From Candidatus Iainarchaeum sp. (GTDB lineage Archaea; B1Sed10-29; WALL01), in the NCBI GenBank assembly GCA_023129115.1, contig JAGMCR010000003.1, positions 131,944 to 168,499 of the forward strand: 36,556 nt of DNA, written 5' to 3'. Both the position numbers and the translations under genes were made by a program. The notes beneath the pieces were generated by a model, which did not search any database, was not told the DNA's origin, and saw only the letters and a program-made list of their open reading frames with translations. Positions 15,461-23,682 of this stretch are shown here, piece by piece; position 1 is the stretch's first letter, and every line of letters starts with the position of its first letter.

Positions 15461-15726
15461 TTCTGTTCCTCCTCGTGCTCGAGTTCTGCCTCGCGATGGC
15501 GGTGGTCATACTCTTCCTATACATTTCGTCGCTCGAGGGCAAGGAGTTCCTGGACTGGCTCATCATAGTGATGGTGTTCTTCGCCATAATAAAGCTGGCC
15601 AGCGTCTTTATGGTAATCCACGGCATGGGCGGGTCCGGCGACGTAATTGCCACGCTCGACCTTGGCTTCGCCACGGCGTTTACTGCCTTCGTCTTCCTTA
15701 GGTCAAGGGAAGTCGGTCTGGTATGA
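15457..15726 (+). CDS. Small membrane protein, 89 residues
   Basis: From the GTG at 15457 the protein has three hydrophobic segments (ILFLLVLEFCLAMAVVILFLY; LDWLIIVMVFFAIIKLASVFMV; IATLDLGFATAFTAFVFL) and short polar turns. It lies between the preceding membrane protein and a Fap7-like kinase with 4-base overlaps at both ends (GTGA and ATGA), which supports the start and a three-gene operon. No family is recognised; a two-subunit membrane complex with its neighbour is possible. Confidence 0.75.
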   Translation: MILFLLVLEFCLAMAVVILFLYISSLEGKEFLDWLIIVMVFFAIIKLASVFMVIHGMGGSGDVIATLDLGFATAFTAFVFLRSREVGLV

Positions 15727-16217
15727 TTGTCGTCACCGGCGTCCCGGGCACAGGCAAGACCGCTGTCGCCCGCCTTTTGTCGAAGCGCCTTTCCCTTGCC
15801 TTAATCGAGGTCAACTCACTGGTCCGCAAGAAAAAGCTTCACACCGGCAGGGAAAATGGCTCGCTCGTCGTGGACATGAAAAAGCTTGCCACAGAACTCC
15901 GCGGCTTCGACGGCATCGTGGAAGGCCACGTCCTCTGCGAACTAAAACTCCCAGCGACCGCCGTGGTCCTCCGCACCTCCCCCCGCGCCCTGAAGCGCCG
16001 CCTCGCCCCCCGCCGCTATTCCAGGCAAAAGCTGTCCGACAATGTCGAGGCCGAGGCCCTGGACTACTGCGCCATCAACGCGAAACAGAACTACAAGAAA
16101 ATGATACAGGTAAACACAACTGGCTTGACCGCCCGGCAGTCAACAGCAAAAGTAATCCATTACTTGAAAACACGCCAGTCGGATTCAGTGGACTGGAGCA
16201 GCTATTTCTTGGAGTAG
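15723..16217 (+). CDS. Adenylate kinase-like NTPase, Fap7/hCINAP family
   Basis: At 164 residues this is the size of archaeal Fap7 proteins. The Walker A loop is GVPGTGKT (6-13); a short NMP region is followed by IVEGHVLCEL and the LID-type RALKRRLAPRRYSRQKLSDNVEAE, and the tail VDWSSYFLE fits family members. Fap7 proteins have adenylate kinase and ATPase activity and assist maturation of the small ribosomal subunit with uS11. The ATG overlaps the upstream stop as ATGA. Its stop touches the convergent gene stop at 16218. Confidence 0.9.
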   Translation: MIVVTGVPGTGKTAVARLLSKRLSLALIEVNSLVRKKKLHTGRENGSLVVDMKKLATELRGFDGIVEGHVLCELKLPATAVVLRTSPRALKRRLAPRRYSRQKLSDNVEAEALDYCAINAKQNYKKMIQVNTTGLTARQSTAKVIHYLKTRQSDSVDWSSYFLE

Positions 16218-16922
16218 CTATTTCTTCTTCTTTTTTCTTTTGCTCAGTGTTCCCACTTTTATAATGCCCATTTCCTTTCCCGCCCGCAGGAACCGCTGGG
16301 ACATTGTCATCTTGATTTTCGCTTTCTTTCCACCGGCGCCCGTCTCCAAAATGCTCTTCTCCTTCGCCATAGCCGCCTGGTCTTTCTCCATAATCGTCTT
16401 CCTCGCCTGCGCCCACGCCTGCTTGACAACTTCCCACCGCTGGTTCTTGTCGAGGAGGTGCACGAATTCGCTCGGCTTCTCCACAAGCTTTTTCTTTTTG
16501 CCTTTCACGTCGGGGTGGCCCTCCAGCTCCTCCACAACCAGGTCTGAAAACGCCTTTGCCACCACTATGTGGGCAATGTCATGGGCGATGGCGGCGTCTA
16601 TCATGTAGCGGAGCTCGTCCTCGCCGCTGGCGCTTTCCCTCAGCCGCTCCACGACTTGCATGTAGAGCTTCATCTGCTCTTCTGGCGTTAGCAGGTGCGT
16701 GAACCGGTGGGCCTCTTTGTCAAGCTTTTCCTGTGTCACTCCGGCTTCCTCAAGCTTTGGGTGGCCCCCCAGCTCTTCTTTGGCCACCTCGGCAGTAACT
16801 TTCGGCACGAGAGCGTTCCACTTCATGACCCCCAGTAGGTCAAACGTCTTGCCCCCCATGTCAGCCGGCTTTGGCAACTCCCTCCGCTTGGGCTCTTCTT
16901 TTTTAGCTTTCTTTCCAGCCAT
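16218..16922 (-). CDS. Basic cytoplasmic protein with internal duplication
   Basis: This 234-residue Lys-rich protein has no recognised family. Residues about 46-95 and 128-176 look like copies of one unit: EELGGHP matches EELEGHP, and RFTHLL matches EFVHLL, about 80 residues apart. Between them is a helix with AIAHDIAHIVVAKAF. The C-terminus (MSQRFLRAGKEMGIIKVGTL then a run of Lys) could bind nucleic acid. AAATAAAA (16947-16954) about 28 bases upstream is a likely TATA box for a leaderless start. It lies downstream of the large secreted protein gene but has its own promoter. Confidence 0.75.
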   Translation of the reverse strand: MAGKKAKKEEPKRRELPKPADMGGKTFDLLGVMKWNALVPKVTAEVAKEELGGHPKLEEAGVTQEKLDKEAHRFTHLLTPEEQMKLYMQVVERLRESASGEDELRYMIDAAIAHDIAHIVVAKAFSDLVVEELEGHPDVKGKKKKLVEKPSEFVHLLDKNQRWEVVKQAWAQARKTIMEKDQAAMAKEKSILETGAGGKKAKIKMTMSQRFLRAGKEMGIIKVGTLSKRKKKKK

Positions 16923-16956
16923 GGCGCACTAATTTTGCACTCCGGCAAATAAAAGC

Positions 16957-19900
16957 CTACCGCGCCAGCCGAATCGCCCTCTGCACCTTGGTCTCCATCT
17001 TCTTCTTTTTCCTTAGCTGCCACACCAGGGCAACAACCGCGACTGGCGCCAGAAAGAGCACGGAGTTCTCCATGGTGACAAGCCCAGTCGCCGGGCCCTT
17101 TCCCTCGTGCTCCAGTGCATGTGTCGCGTACGCGTACGCCTGGTTTACATATCCCGCCTCAAGGCTCTGCCTCGCCAGCCCCGCATAGTGCCCGTCACCG
17201 CCCTCAAGCGCGGCCTCGACCAGCACTTCTGCCGCAGCCCTCGCCGAAGCAATTTCTTCCCGCACCGACTCAGCCAGCGCATTATAGCTCTCGTTCACTT
17301 CCGCGGGGTAGATGCCTTCCCTGTCAAGTGCCCCCAAGCCCTTCATCCCGCCGAGCTTCTTCACGCCCCTCGCCCGCTCGGCCAGAACATTCTTGAGCCC
17401 GTCCGCGACTTCTTCCAAGTAGTCCCCCCCAATCACGAACACCGGGTCGTCAAGCTCCACGCTGGTGTCACCTGCCCGCTCAAGCTCGGCCACGAACTTC
17501 GGCTCACTTGGTATCTCCGGGAACACAACAGTCGCGGCGAGCGAGTCTGCTTCTCTCTCTGCCTCCTCCACCATTTCCAGCAGCATCTGCTCTGAGTTCG
17601 CGAACATCAGGTAGTCGTCTTCCACCCCAGGAAACCTCTCCTCCAGCGCCGTGACGGCAGGCGACCCCAGCCCGAACTTTGCCAAGAGCTTGGCCGTGTT
17701 CTTCAGCCCAGTGACTTTTTCACTCATCTCGCCATACCGGGTGGCCAGCGCGTTGGCGGCGTCGGCCTTCGCCTTTTCCAGCTCCACTATCGCACCCATG
17801 GTGTCGCTGGGGAGCCACGGCAGCCCAAACCCCCTCTCCAGGAGCCAGGCCTCAAGCGCATTCTTCTGGTGCTCGAGCGCGAGCCGCCCGAGCCGCTCCT
17901 GCTTTTCCTTTTCCTGCTGCAGGAGCGCGGCCTCCACGTCGCCGAGCAGCTTGCCGCCGCGGCTTAGCACTTCGGAAGCGCTCTTTTCCAGCAGGGACTC
18001 ATACCTCTTCACCAAGCCATCTTTGACAATCCCGCCATCGAGCCTGTCCAGCCCGCCCTTGATTTTCCTCAGCAGCTCTTCGCTGTCCTCGCCAAGGTCC
18101 AAATAACTGATGTCGACTGTGGAATACCCCGGGCAGCCGGCGCCGGTTATCAGCACGCCTACAACCCCGGCGTTTTCCGCGTGGCCGTTGCTCGCCGAAA
18201 CCGTGTCTCCCTGCGACATCGGCCGCGGGAGCACGATGTTGATGTCCTGCCTGCTCCTGCAGTTGAGCGTAAGCACGTACCTGCACGTGACTTTGGTGCC
18301 GTCGCCCTCGCACGCGGGCCCTGCCACCTCCATGGAGGGCACGGCATCGAACTCTACTTCGAAGCTATGGTTTCCGGGGCTGTCGACCGCCAGCTCAATC
18401 CCGCCGGGCACAAGCCCCGCCCCCGGGGTGAAGACCTCAAGGGCGCCTTCCACGTCGAACTCCACGACCGCCATTCCGACGCCAACTGACTCTATTTCCC
18501 GTGAGGCAACACGCGTCTCCCTGTCCGGGTAAATCCACCCTATCAGTTCCTCGGTCCCGCCGCACCGCATGGGCGTCTCCACCCTGGTGAAGGAGTCCAC
18601 GCGCTCTTCGTGGGGCGCGAGCACTGCGCCGTTCCACTCTATCTCGAACCCATACGGGTTCACCACGGTTTGCCGGTAGTGGACTGTCGCCGCCTGGTTG
18701 CACCTGGCCTCCGGCGCCTCCCTTTCTGTCAGCACAACGACTAGCTGCTCCGGGGAAAGCGCTTCCAGCGCTTTCTCCCCGACATCGCGGTAAAGCTCCG
18801 AGGCCTCGGCCAAGTGCCCTAAGGCCTCGAGGCCAATTGTCCCGGAGTAATACCCCTCCATGCGCCCCATCCTGCCGGCTAGCCCCCCGGCCCCACCGAC
18901 TTCCTCGAGCATTGCCATAAGCCTCTTTGCCTCCACGCGCTCGTCGGCGAGCGCCGGGAAGAACTTCTTGGCCTTTGCCCAGATGCTCTCCTGCGCGTGG
19001 ACTGCTGTCCAGTACGCTTTTTCGAGGAGCACGGCCTTGCTCTCGAGCAGCCAGTCGCCGCCTGCATAGCCCCTGGCCTTTTTGAGCTCGATTTTTTCTT
19101 CTTCCACGCTGAAGTCGGCGGCGGCCTTCTGTATCATAATTTCGAGCCTCTCGATTTCCGCGAGGGCGAGCTCCGGCCTTTCGTTGTCGCTTGCCTTGAT
19201 GAACCGCAGCTCCCGTATTGCTTCAACATATTGCCCTATGTCGCCGTCGGCCGACTGGCACTTCTTCAATGCCTCTTCCACCTTGGCGGCTGAGAACAGC
19301 CCGTCCTCGAGCGACTTCTGCCGGGCCTGCTCTGCCTCGCTATCGCACAGCCTCTCTAGGTCGCGCGCCATCTCCCCAAGCACTTCGGTGCCGTGCCCGG
19401 CAAGGCCTGCGCCGTGTGTTGCCTCGGCTGCGGCCTGCCTCTTCCGTATTGTGGAGAGCGCGAGGTAGTTGTCCTGCTTCATCATGTTGATGGAGCTTGC
19501 CTCGGCCGTGAGCGCGTCGACGATTGCCTTGCTCTCCTTTGCGGCGGCCAACAGGTCGCTCGGCTTCTGCGGGATTTTCCCGAGCACTTCCTCGACCGCG
19601 GCGTAGTTGACTTCGCCGGCCCTGGCCTTTTCCAGCTTTTCTATTTCTTCCTCGAGCCGCTTGGCGCTGTCGGCGCGCTTCTTTTCTGCGTCTGCGTGCT
19701 CGTTGTTCATGAGCGCCGTGGCCTCCCTAATCCGCTTGTTGGCCTTCAGCACCTCGCGTATCCCGGAATTCCAGTCGCCCGCGCCGATTAAGTTGTTGTA
19801 TGGCTTGTGGTATTGTGTGGCCAGGGCGGACGGCGTGATTTCGAGGCAGTCCATGAGCCCGCCAACCATCATTACGGGCAACAGCACGAGCCCCCTGCCC

Positions 19901-20619
19901 ATGACTGTGGCAGTGAGATAGTCGTCCAGCCCGGGGAGCTGGCTGGTGTCGCACTTCGTTACGGTCTTTCCGTCCACTTTTATGGACGCGTAGCCATCGA
20001 GCCCGCTCTTGAATTTGCTGTAGCGGCCGCCCGGCTTCTCGTACTCGGAAACGAATTCGGTGTACGCGTCGAACGGCTCGCCGCCGTATTCGGACAAGTC
20101 CCCGCCAAGCCTCCCGAGCTCCCGCAGGCTTGCCTCGGCCTCCTTCAGCGCAGCGATTCCCGCCTGGCTTGCCTTGGCATTGCCTTTCGCGAGCTCGCCG
20201 GTCAGCTGCCCGACGAGCGACACGCATTTTGCAGGGTCCCAGGGGCAGGCGGCCTGTGCCTCGGCGTAGTGCGCCTTCGCGTCATTGATTGTGGTCCATG
20301 CGTCTTCTGTGTACTCCTCCGGCTTCTTGCCCCCGGTCTCTATCCCGCTGAAGTAGTTGTGCCTGCTTGCCCCCGGCACTATCGCGGAGTCGTAGAGCGC
20401 GGTGGTGTGGAACTGGTTGATGTTAATCACCCCGTCCACTGCCTGGATTGTGTCGCCCAGCATGGAAAAGGCGTCGCCGATGAATCCCCCGATTTCCCTC
20501 AAGAGGTATGCGCTGCCGACGGCTTTTTCAAGAGTTTCCCCGAACTCTGCCTCGGCACAAAAAACGCCGGGCAGGAGCACGGCTAGTATCACTATTGCGT
20601 ATAGCTTCCTTCTCCCCAT
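16957..20619 (-). CDS. Giant secreted coiled-coil protein with C-terminal membrane anchor
   Basis: The 1220-residue protein begins with a signal peptide (RRKLYAIVILAVLLPGVFCAEA) and ends with one membrane helix (about 1175-1197, VLFLAPVAVVALVWQL) followed by a basic cytoplasmic tail, so it is exported and anchored at its C-terminus. Residues about 30-630 and 890-1160 are charged and helical with many Glu/Lys/Ala heptad-like stretches. The middle (about 640-880) is beta-rich with cysteines (RCNQAATVHY, NCRSRQDINIVLPRP). No family is recognised. A role in the cell envelope or in contact with another cell is possible. Its size is exceptional among its neighbours. Confidence 0.85.
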   Translation of the reverse strand: MGRRKLYAIVILAVLLPGVFCAEAEFGETLEKAVGSAYLLREIGGFIGDAFSMLGDTIQAVDGVININQFHTTALYDSAIVPGASRHNYFSGIETGGKKPEEYTEDAWTTINDAKAHYAEAQAACPWDPAKCVSLVGQLTGELAKGNAKASQAGIAALKEAEASLRELGRLGGDLSEYGGEPFDAYTEFVSEYEKPGGRYSKFKSGLDGYASIKVDGKTVTKCDTSQLPGLDDYLTATVMGRGLVLLPVMMVGGLMDCLEITPSALATQYHKPYNNLIGAGDWNSGIREVLKANKRIREATALMNNEHADAEKKRADSAKRLEEEIEKLEKARAGEVNYAAVEEVLGKIPQKPSDLLAAAKESKAIVDALTAEASSINMMKQDNYLALSTIRKRQAAAEATHGAGLAGHGTEVLGEMARDLERLCDSEAEQARQKSLEDGLFSAAKVEEALKKCQSADGDIGQYVEAIRELRFIKASDNERPELALAEIERLEIMIQKAAADFSVEEEKIELKKARGYAGGDWLLESKAVLLEKAYWTAVHAQESIWAKAKKFFPALADERVEAKRLMAMLEEVGGAGGLAGRMGRMEGYYSGTIGLEALGHLAEASELYRDVGEKALEALSPEQLVVVLTEREAPEARCNQAATVHYRQTVVNPYGFEIEWNGAVLAPHEERVDSFTRVETPMRCGGTEELIGWIYPDRETRVASREIESVGVGMAVVEFDVEGALEVFTPGAGLVPGGIELAVDSPGNHSFEVEFDAVPSMEVAGPACEGDGTKVTCRYVLTLNCRSRQDINIVLPRPMSQGDTVSASNGHAENAGVVGVLITGAGCPGYSTVDISYLDLGEDSEELLRKIKGGLDRLDGGIVKDGLVKRYESLLEKSASEVLSRGGKLLGDVEAALLQQEKEKQERLGRLALEHQKNALEAWLLERGFGLPWLPSDTMGAIVELEKAKADAANALATRYGEMSEKVTGLKNTAKLLAKFGLGSPAVTALEERFPGVEDDYLMFANSEQMLLEMVEEAEREADSLAATVVFPEIPSEPKFVAELERAGDTSVELDDPVFVIGGDYLEEVADGLKNVLAERARGVKKLGGMKGLGALDREGIYPAEVNESYNALAESVREEIASARAAAEVLVEAALEGGDGHYAGLARQSLEAGYVNQAYAYATHALEHEGKGPATGLVTMENSVLFLAPVAVVALVWQLRKKKKMETKVQRAIRLAR

Positions 20620-20669
20620 AGTACTCTCCCCGCACTAGTTATGTCCCTTGTCCCATAAAAGCCTTGCGA

Positions 20670-20678
20670 TTATTTATA
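20670..20678 (+). promoter_or_regulatory. TATA box of the kinase-like gene
   Basis: TTATTTATA is centred about 28 bases before the ATG at 20702 and fixes that start over the longer frame from 20648; the message would be leaderless. Confidence 0.6.
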
Positions 20679-20701
20679 CCCGGCGAACAGAACGTTATGC
20701 A

Positions 20702-21499
20702 ATGCCAAAAAAGCCCGAGAAAAAGCACACGTGGGCAAGGACCGAGCTGAGCGAGGACTATTTCATACCCCACGGGCCTCTTTTGCCTGATGTTGCTAAT
20801 GCCCCGCGGGTTACACGGGTCGACGAGGACGGGTCAAAAATCCATTACCGGCTGAAGCGCTCCGCGGAGTCTGAAGAAGCGGCGCTTGGAGAGATTGCCG
20901 TCGGGAAAGAGTTGAACAGCATCGGCGTAATCGCTCCGTTCCCGGAAAAAGTTGAGGGCCCTGCCGGAAAGGGCGGCAAAAAGGGGTCTTTGCTCCTTTA
21001 TCCCGAGATTGAGGGCGAGGTATTGGCCGATAAGCTTGTGGAGGGCGTTGAAAACAACGACTTGTCTTTCACGGAATTATTTTCATTGATTGGAGAAGAG
21101 GACGGGAGGATAGTCAAGCACGCCCTCAAGACCGGCAAAAGCGAGCTGCTCTCTTTTGAGCACGTCGACCACCATGTATTGGTTACCCCCGAGGGCGGCA
21201 TTGCACGGATAGACGTGGCGCCATTTCCCAAGGCCATGAAACGGCTGGCAAACGAAAAGCTCACAAAAGAGACCGCGCTCCTCGAGCTCCTGCGGCCGTT
21301 CTTCATAGGCACAAGCAATTCAATCGCTTTCCAGGCAGAGGGCCCCCGCTCAGTAAAAACAAGGGCAATCAAGGGGGTCATTGACAACTACTTCAAGGGC
21401 GTAGAAAAAGTGTTGGGGACTGGCACGGCAAAAAGCGCAAAGAAAAAGATTCTGAAGAAGCTCAGATCCCAGGGCTACGCCGACTACCTGCCAGACTAG
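20702..21499 (+). CDS. Divergent protein-kinase-fold protein (APH/Bud32-like)
   Basis: The 265-residue protein follows a kinase-fold plan. It has a strand with Lys (YRLKRS, K52), a helix with Glu (EAALGEIAVGKELNSIGVIAPF), a hinge LLLYPEIEGEVLADKL resembling the phosphotransferase LLMEYIEGE motif, a catalytic-loop-like HVDHHVLV (H154, D156), and GIARID with D171 at the metal-binding position. The usual Asn after the catalytic Asp is not seen because the loop is about three residues short, so activity is doubtful. It ends in a basic helical tail. The family call is inferred from pattern only; Bud32, RIO or small-molecule kinases are alternatives. Confidence 0.65.
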   Translation: MPKKPEKKHTWARTELSEDYFIPHGPLLPDVANAPRVTRVDEDGSKIHYRLKRSAESEEAALGEIAVGKELNSIGVIAPFPEKVEGPAGKGGKKGSLLLYPEIEGEVLADKLVEGVENNDLSFTELFSLIGEEDGRIVKHALKTGKSELLSFEHVDHHVLVTPEGGIARIDVAPFPKAMKRLANEKLTKETALLELLRPFFIGTSNSIAFQAEGPRSVKTRAIKGVIDNYFKGVEKVLGTGTAKSAKKKILKKLRSQGYADYLPD

Positions 21500-21544
21500 C
21501 GGAACCACTTCCAGCAAGCAACCCATTCTTCATCTAGCAACTAC

Positions 21545-21835
21545 TTACAAAGTGTCCTGCATATAAGAGACCACGATAGCAATCATCTTTTTAACTGTCT
21601 CATCACAATTTTTGAACTTTAGCCTATCTAAAACTGCAACTCCCTCTCTCCTTATTACTTCACTTATCAACGCATGAATAAATGATTGTGTAGCCGATGT
21701 CACACCTTCAAAATCAAGTGCCACTTTTTCATTTTCTTCCAACGCCGGAGTCAATTCGCTTATTCTAATGGCTTTTGCAACATCTTTATTCTCAGCAAAA
21801 CTTCCGGTCTTTGGAAATAGCTTTATCTCTTTCAT
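21545..21835 (-). CDS. STAS-like domain protein (DUF4325 type)
   Basis: The 96-residue protein matches the STAS-like DUF4325 pattern. It has a short strand, a conserved Ser/Gly-rich start (KTGSFAENKDVAKAIR), the strand VALDFEGVTSATQSFIHALISEVIRR, then LKFKNCDETVKKMI. In bacteria STAS proteins partner GHKL-type kinases/anti-factors. The gene overlaps the upstream GHKL ATPase by ATGA. Both are clearly AT-richer than their surroundings, which suggests joint acquisition. Confidence 0.85.
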   Translation of the reverse strand: MKEIKLFPKTGSFAENKDVAKAIRISELTPALEENEKVALDFEGVTSATQSFIHALISEVIRREGVAVLDRLKFKNCDETVKKMIAIVVSYMQDTL

Positions 21836-22797
21836 ATGAATTTCGCCTTCTTAAACCCGTTCTTTTTTCTTTTTTTGTGGTGTTTTTGGTACGTATCACC
21901 GATTAAATCCAATAGGGCAGTAAATGGTTGGTGCTTATCTAGGGAGATGTCCACCCCCACCAGAGTTCCCTGCCAATAAGGAAAATCATCATGTTTGGAA
22001 TGCCGGTCTTTGAATGGTCCTAGATACAGCTTCCTTCTTTCTTTCTCCTTACTCTTCAGTAATTTATACATGCCGCTCCCACTGTAAATAACAAAAAAAT
22101 CCCCATTAACTTTAGCTATGGATTTTATGAAGAATAATCCTGCGCCGGCGTTGACAGCATTTCCGCCAAAGCGCTTGGTTGCTCCAGTAATGCCTGGAGT
22201 CAAAGCCAAACCTATGGCCTCAGTATCAGTAGAAGCAGGGTGTGACTCATTGATAGTCCGCTTAATCCCCAAGCCAGTATCAGCAACACCCACTTTGATG
22301 CTATTACTCTTTGGATAAAACTGTGCGCAAACAATGGCCCCATATGGGGAATAGGAGTGTTCAAATACGTTTCTAACCAATTCACTTATAACATATTTGA
22401 GGGGGTTTACTCGTTCTGGTTCCGCGTGCAGTAATGGAATCATCTCCGTGATGAAGCGATTTAAACTCTCTGAATCGCGAATTCTGGTTAGGGGTATAAA
22501 CCGCCCGGATGGGTCATGTTCAGTTACTGGCTGTTGACCTGTGCTGCCTAAAAACTTGAATAAACCCATTCTTTCAAAATATGGCCGAGATTTTGCCTGC
22601 ATTGTCTCTACATTTATCTTTGATTTATCTGCTATCGGAAGACTTAGGGCGGCCACCATGGACAAGACCATGGGATGAACATAGACCCATTTTGGGTGTG
22701 AACTCAAGGTAAGTGTACTAGGGTCACGCGGGTCAAATTCCCGGAGAAAGGGGTCTAAATTCCCTAAAAACGCCCCTGGGGGCAGATTTATCCGCAT
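21832..22797 (-). CDS. GHKL (HATPase_c) ATP-binding protein
   Basis: The 321-residue protein has a 120-residue N-terminal region of unknown fold and a GHKL ATPase domain. The N box is VISELVRNVFEHSYS (N143), the G1 box is VADTGLGI (173-177), and the G2 box is NAGAGLFFIKSIAKVNG. The C-terminal part carries a GTLVGVDISL strand and a Lys-rich end. There is no receiver, phosphorylated-His or membrane segment, so it resembles an anti-sigma/SpoIIAB-like or Hsp90-like switch rather than a normal sensor kinase. It is coupled by a 4-base overlap to the STAS-like gene. Leaderless TATA: TTTATAAATA at 22819-22828. Confidence 0.88.
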   Translation of the reverse strand: MRINLPPGAFLGNLDPFLREFDPRDPSTLTLSSHPKWVYVHPMVLSMVAALSLPIADKSKINVETMQAKSRPYFERMGLFKFLGSTGQQPVTEHDPSGRFIPLTRIRDSESLNRFITEMIPLLHAEPERVNPLKYVISELVRNVFEHSYSPYGAIVCAQFYPKSNSIKVGVADTGLGIKRTINESHPASTDTEAIGLALTPGITGATKRFGGNAVNAGAGLFFIKSIAKVNGDFFVIYSGSGMYKLLKSKEKERRKLYLGPFKDRHSKHDDFPYWQGTLVGVDISLDKHQPFTALLDLIGDTYQKHHKKRKKNGFKKAKFI

Positions 22798-22818
22798 GAA
22801 CCTAGTTATAGCCCCCTG

Positions 22819-22866
22819 TATTTATAAACATTTGCTAAATCTTCCAGGAATCCTGGAAGATTTGGC
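22819..22866 (-). promoter_or_regulatory. ATPase promoter with 33-bp near-perfect palindrome
   Basis: An inverted repeat spans 22834-22866: two 16-base arms around one central A with a single mismatch. It lies directly upstream of the TATA box (22819-22828) of the GHKL ATPase and downstream of the nnrD stop. It could be an operator at the BRE or the nnrD terminator; no clear T-run follows it on the minus strand. Confidence 0.55.
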
Positions 22867-22883
22867 TATATTTGGGGTTTTTC

Positions 22884-23639
22884 CTACTCAAGAGCTATCA
22901 GCGGAATAACGTCCAGCAAGTCACTCGCCACGAACCCGTAGCCCATTTCTTCCAGCAGCGCGTCCCCGGCGAGCCCGTTCACCCGCGCCGCTTCCGCAGC
23001 CGCCTTGAACAGTGGCATTCCCTGCGCCACGAGCCCAGCCACCAGGCCAGCTAAGCAGTCTCCTGATCCACCAACTGTCATCCCGTCGTTGCCGGTCCTG
23101 TTCTCGACAAGCCTCGACCCGTCAGTTATTATGTCGGTTGGCCCCTTGAGCAACACAACACAATCCTTCTTCGCCGCTTTCTTCGCGTTTGCCTTCGTGG
23201 CCTTCTTCCCGAACAGCACTTCAAACTCTTTCGCGTGCGGAGTGACTATGCAGTTCCTCAGCACCGGCCTCGCCTTCAGCGCGTCCGCGTCAAGCACTTT
23301 CTTTGCCTTGATTTCGCTGCAGAGCATGCGCACTGCCTCAAGCGTGCCTGGCTTTTCCCCAAGCCCTGGCCCGATTACAACGCAGTCAAAGCCCTCAGCC
23401 ATTTTCGCGAGCACGGGCACGTGCGTCGTCGACAGCTCCCGCCCTAGCAGCTTCTTGGTAATCAAGTCCGGCGACATCGAGTTAATCGCGTACGCCGCTT
23501 TTTCCGGCGCAGCGACAACAGCAATATCACAGCCGCTGCGGAGCGCCGCCATCCCGGCGAGCGCCGGCGCGCCCACATAGTCCTCACCCCCCCCGATTAC
23601 TAGCACCCTGCCGTTCTCTCCCTTGTGCTGGCCTCGCAT
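22884..23639 (-). CDS. nnrD: ADP-dependent NAD(P)H-hydrate dehydratase
   Basis: The 251-residue protein is a stand-alone carbohydrate-kinase-like dehydratase that repairs hydrated NADH and NADPH. Visible family marks are the N-terminal GRVLVIGGGEDYVGAPALAGMAALRSGCD, the strand VIGPGLG, VTPHAKEFEVLFG, VVLLKGPTDII, GNDGMTVGGSGDCLAG (anion hole and catalytic Asp) and NGLAGDAL. The epimerase domain (NnrE), often fused in front in bacteria and many archaea, is absent here. The longer N-terminal part has no further frame. Confidence 0.92.
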   Translation of the reverse strand: MRGQHKGENGRVLVIGGGEDYVGAPALAGMAALRSGCDIAVVAAPEKAAYAINSMSPDLITKKLLGRELSTTHVPVLAKMAEGFDCVVIGPGLGEKPGTLEAVRMLCSEIKAKKVLDADALKARPVLRNCIVTPHAKEFEVLFGKKATKANAKKAAKKDCVVLLKGPTDIITDGSRLVENRTGNDGMTVGGSGDCLAGLVAGLVAQGMPLFKAAAEAARVNGLAGDALLEEMGYGFVASDLLDVIPLIALE

Positions 23640-23682
23640 GGCTAAGGCTATGCTTTTGGAAAATAAAAAAGGGTGGGGGGGC

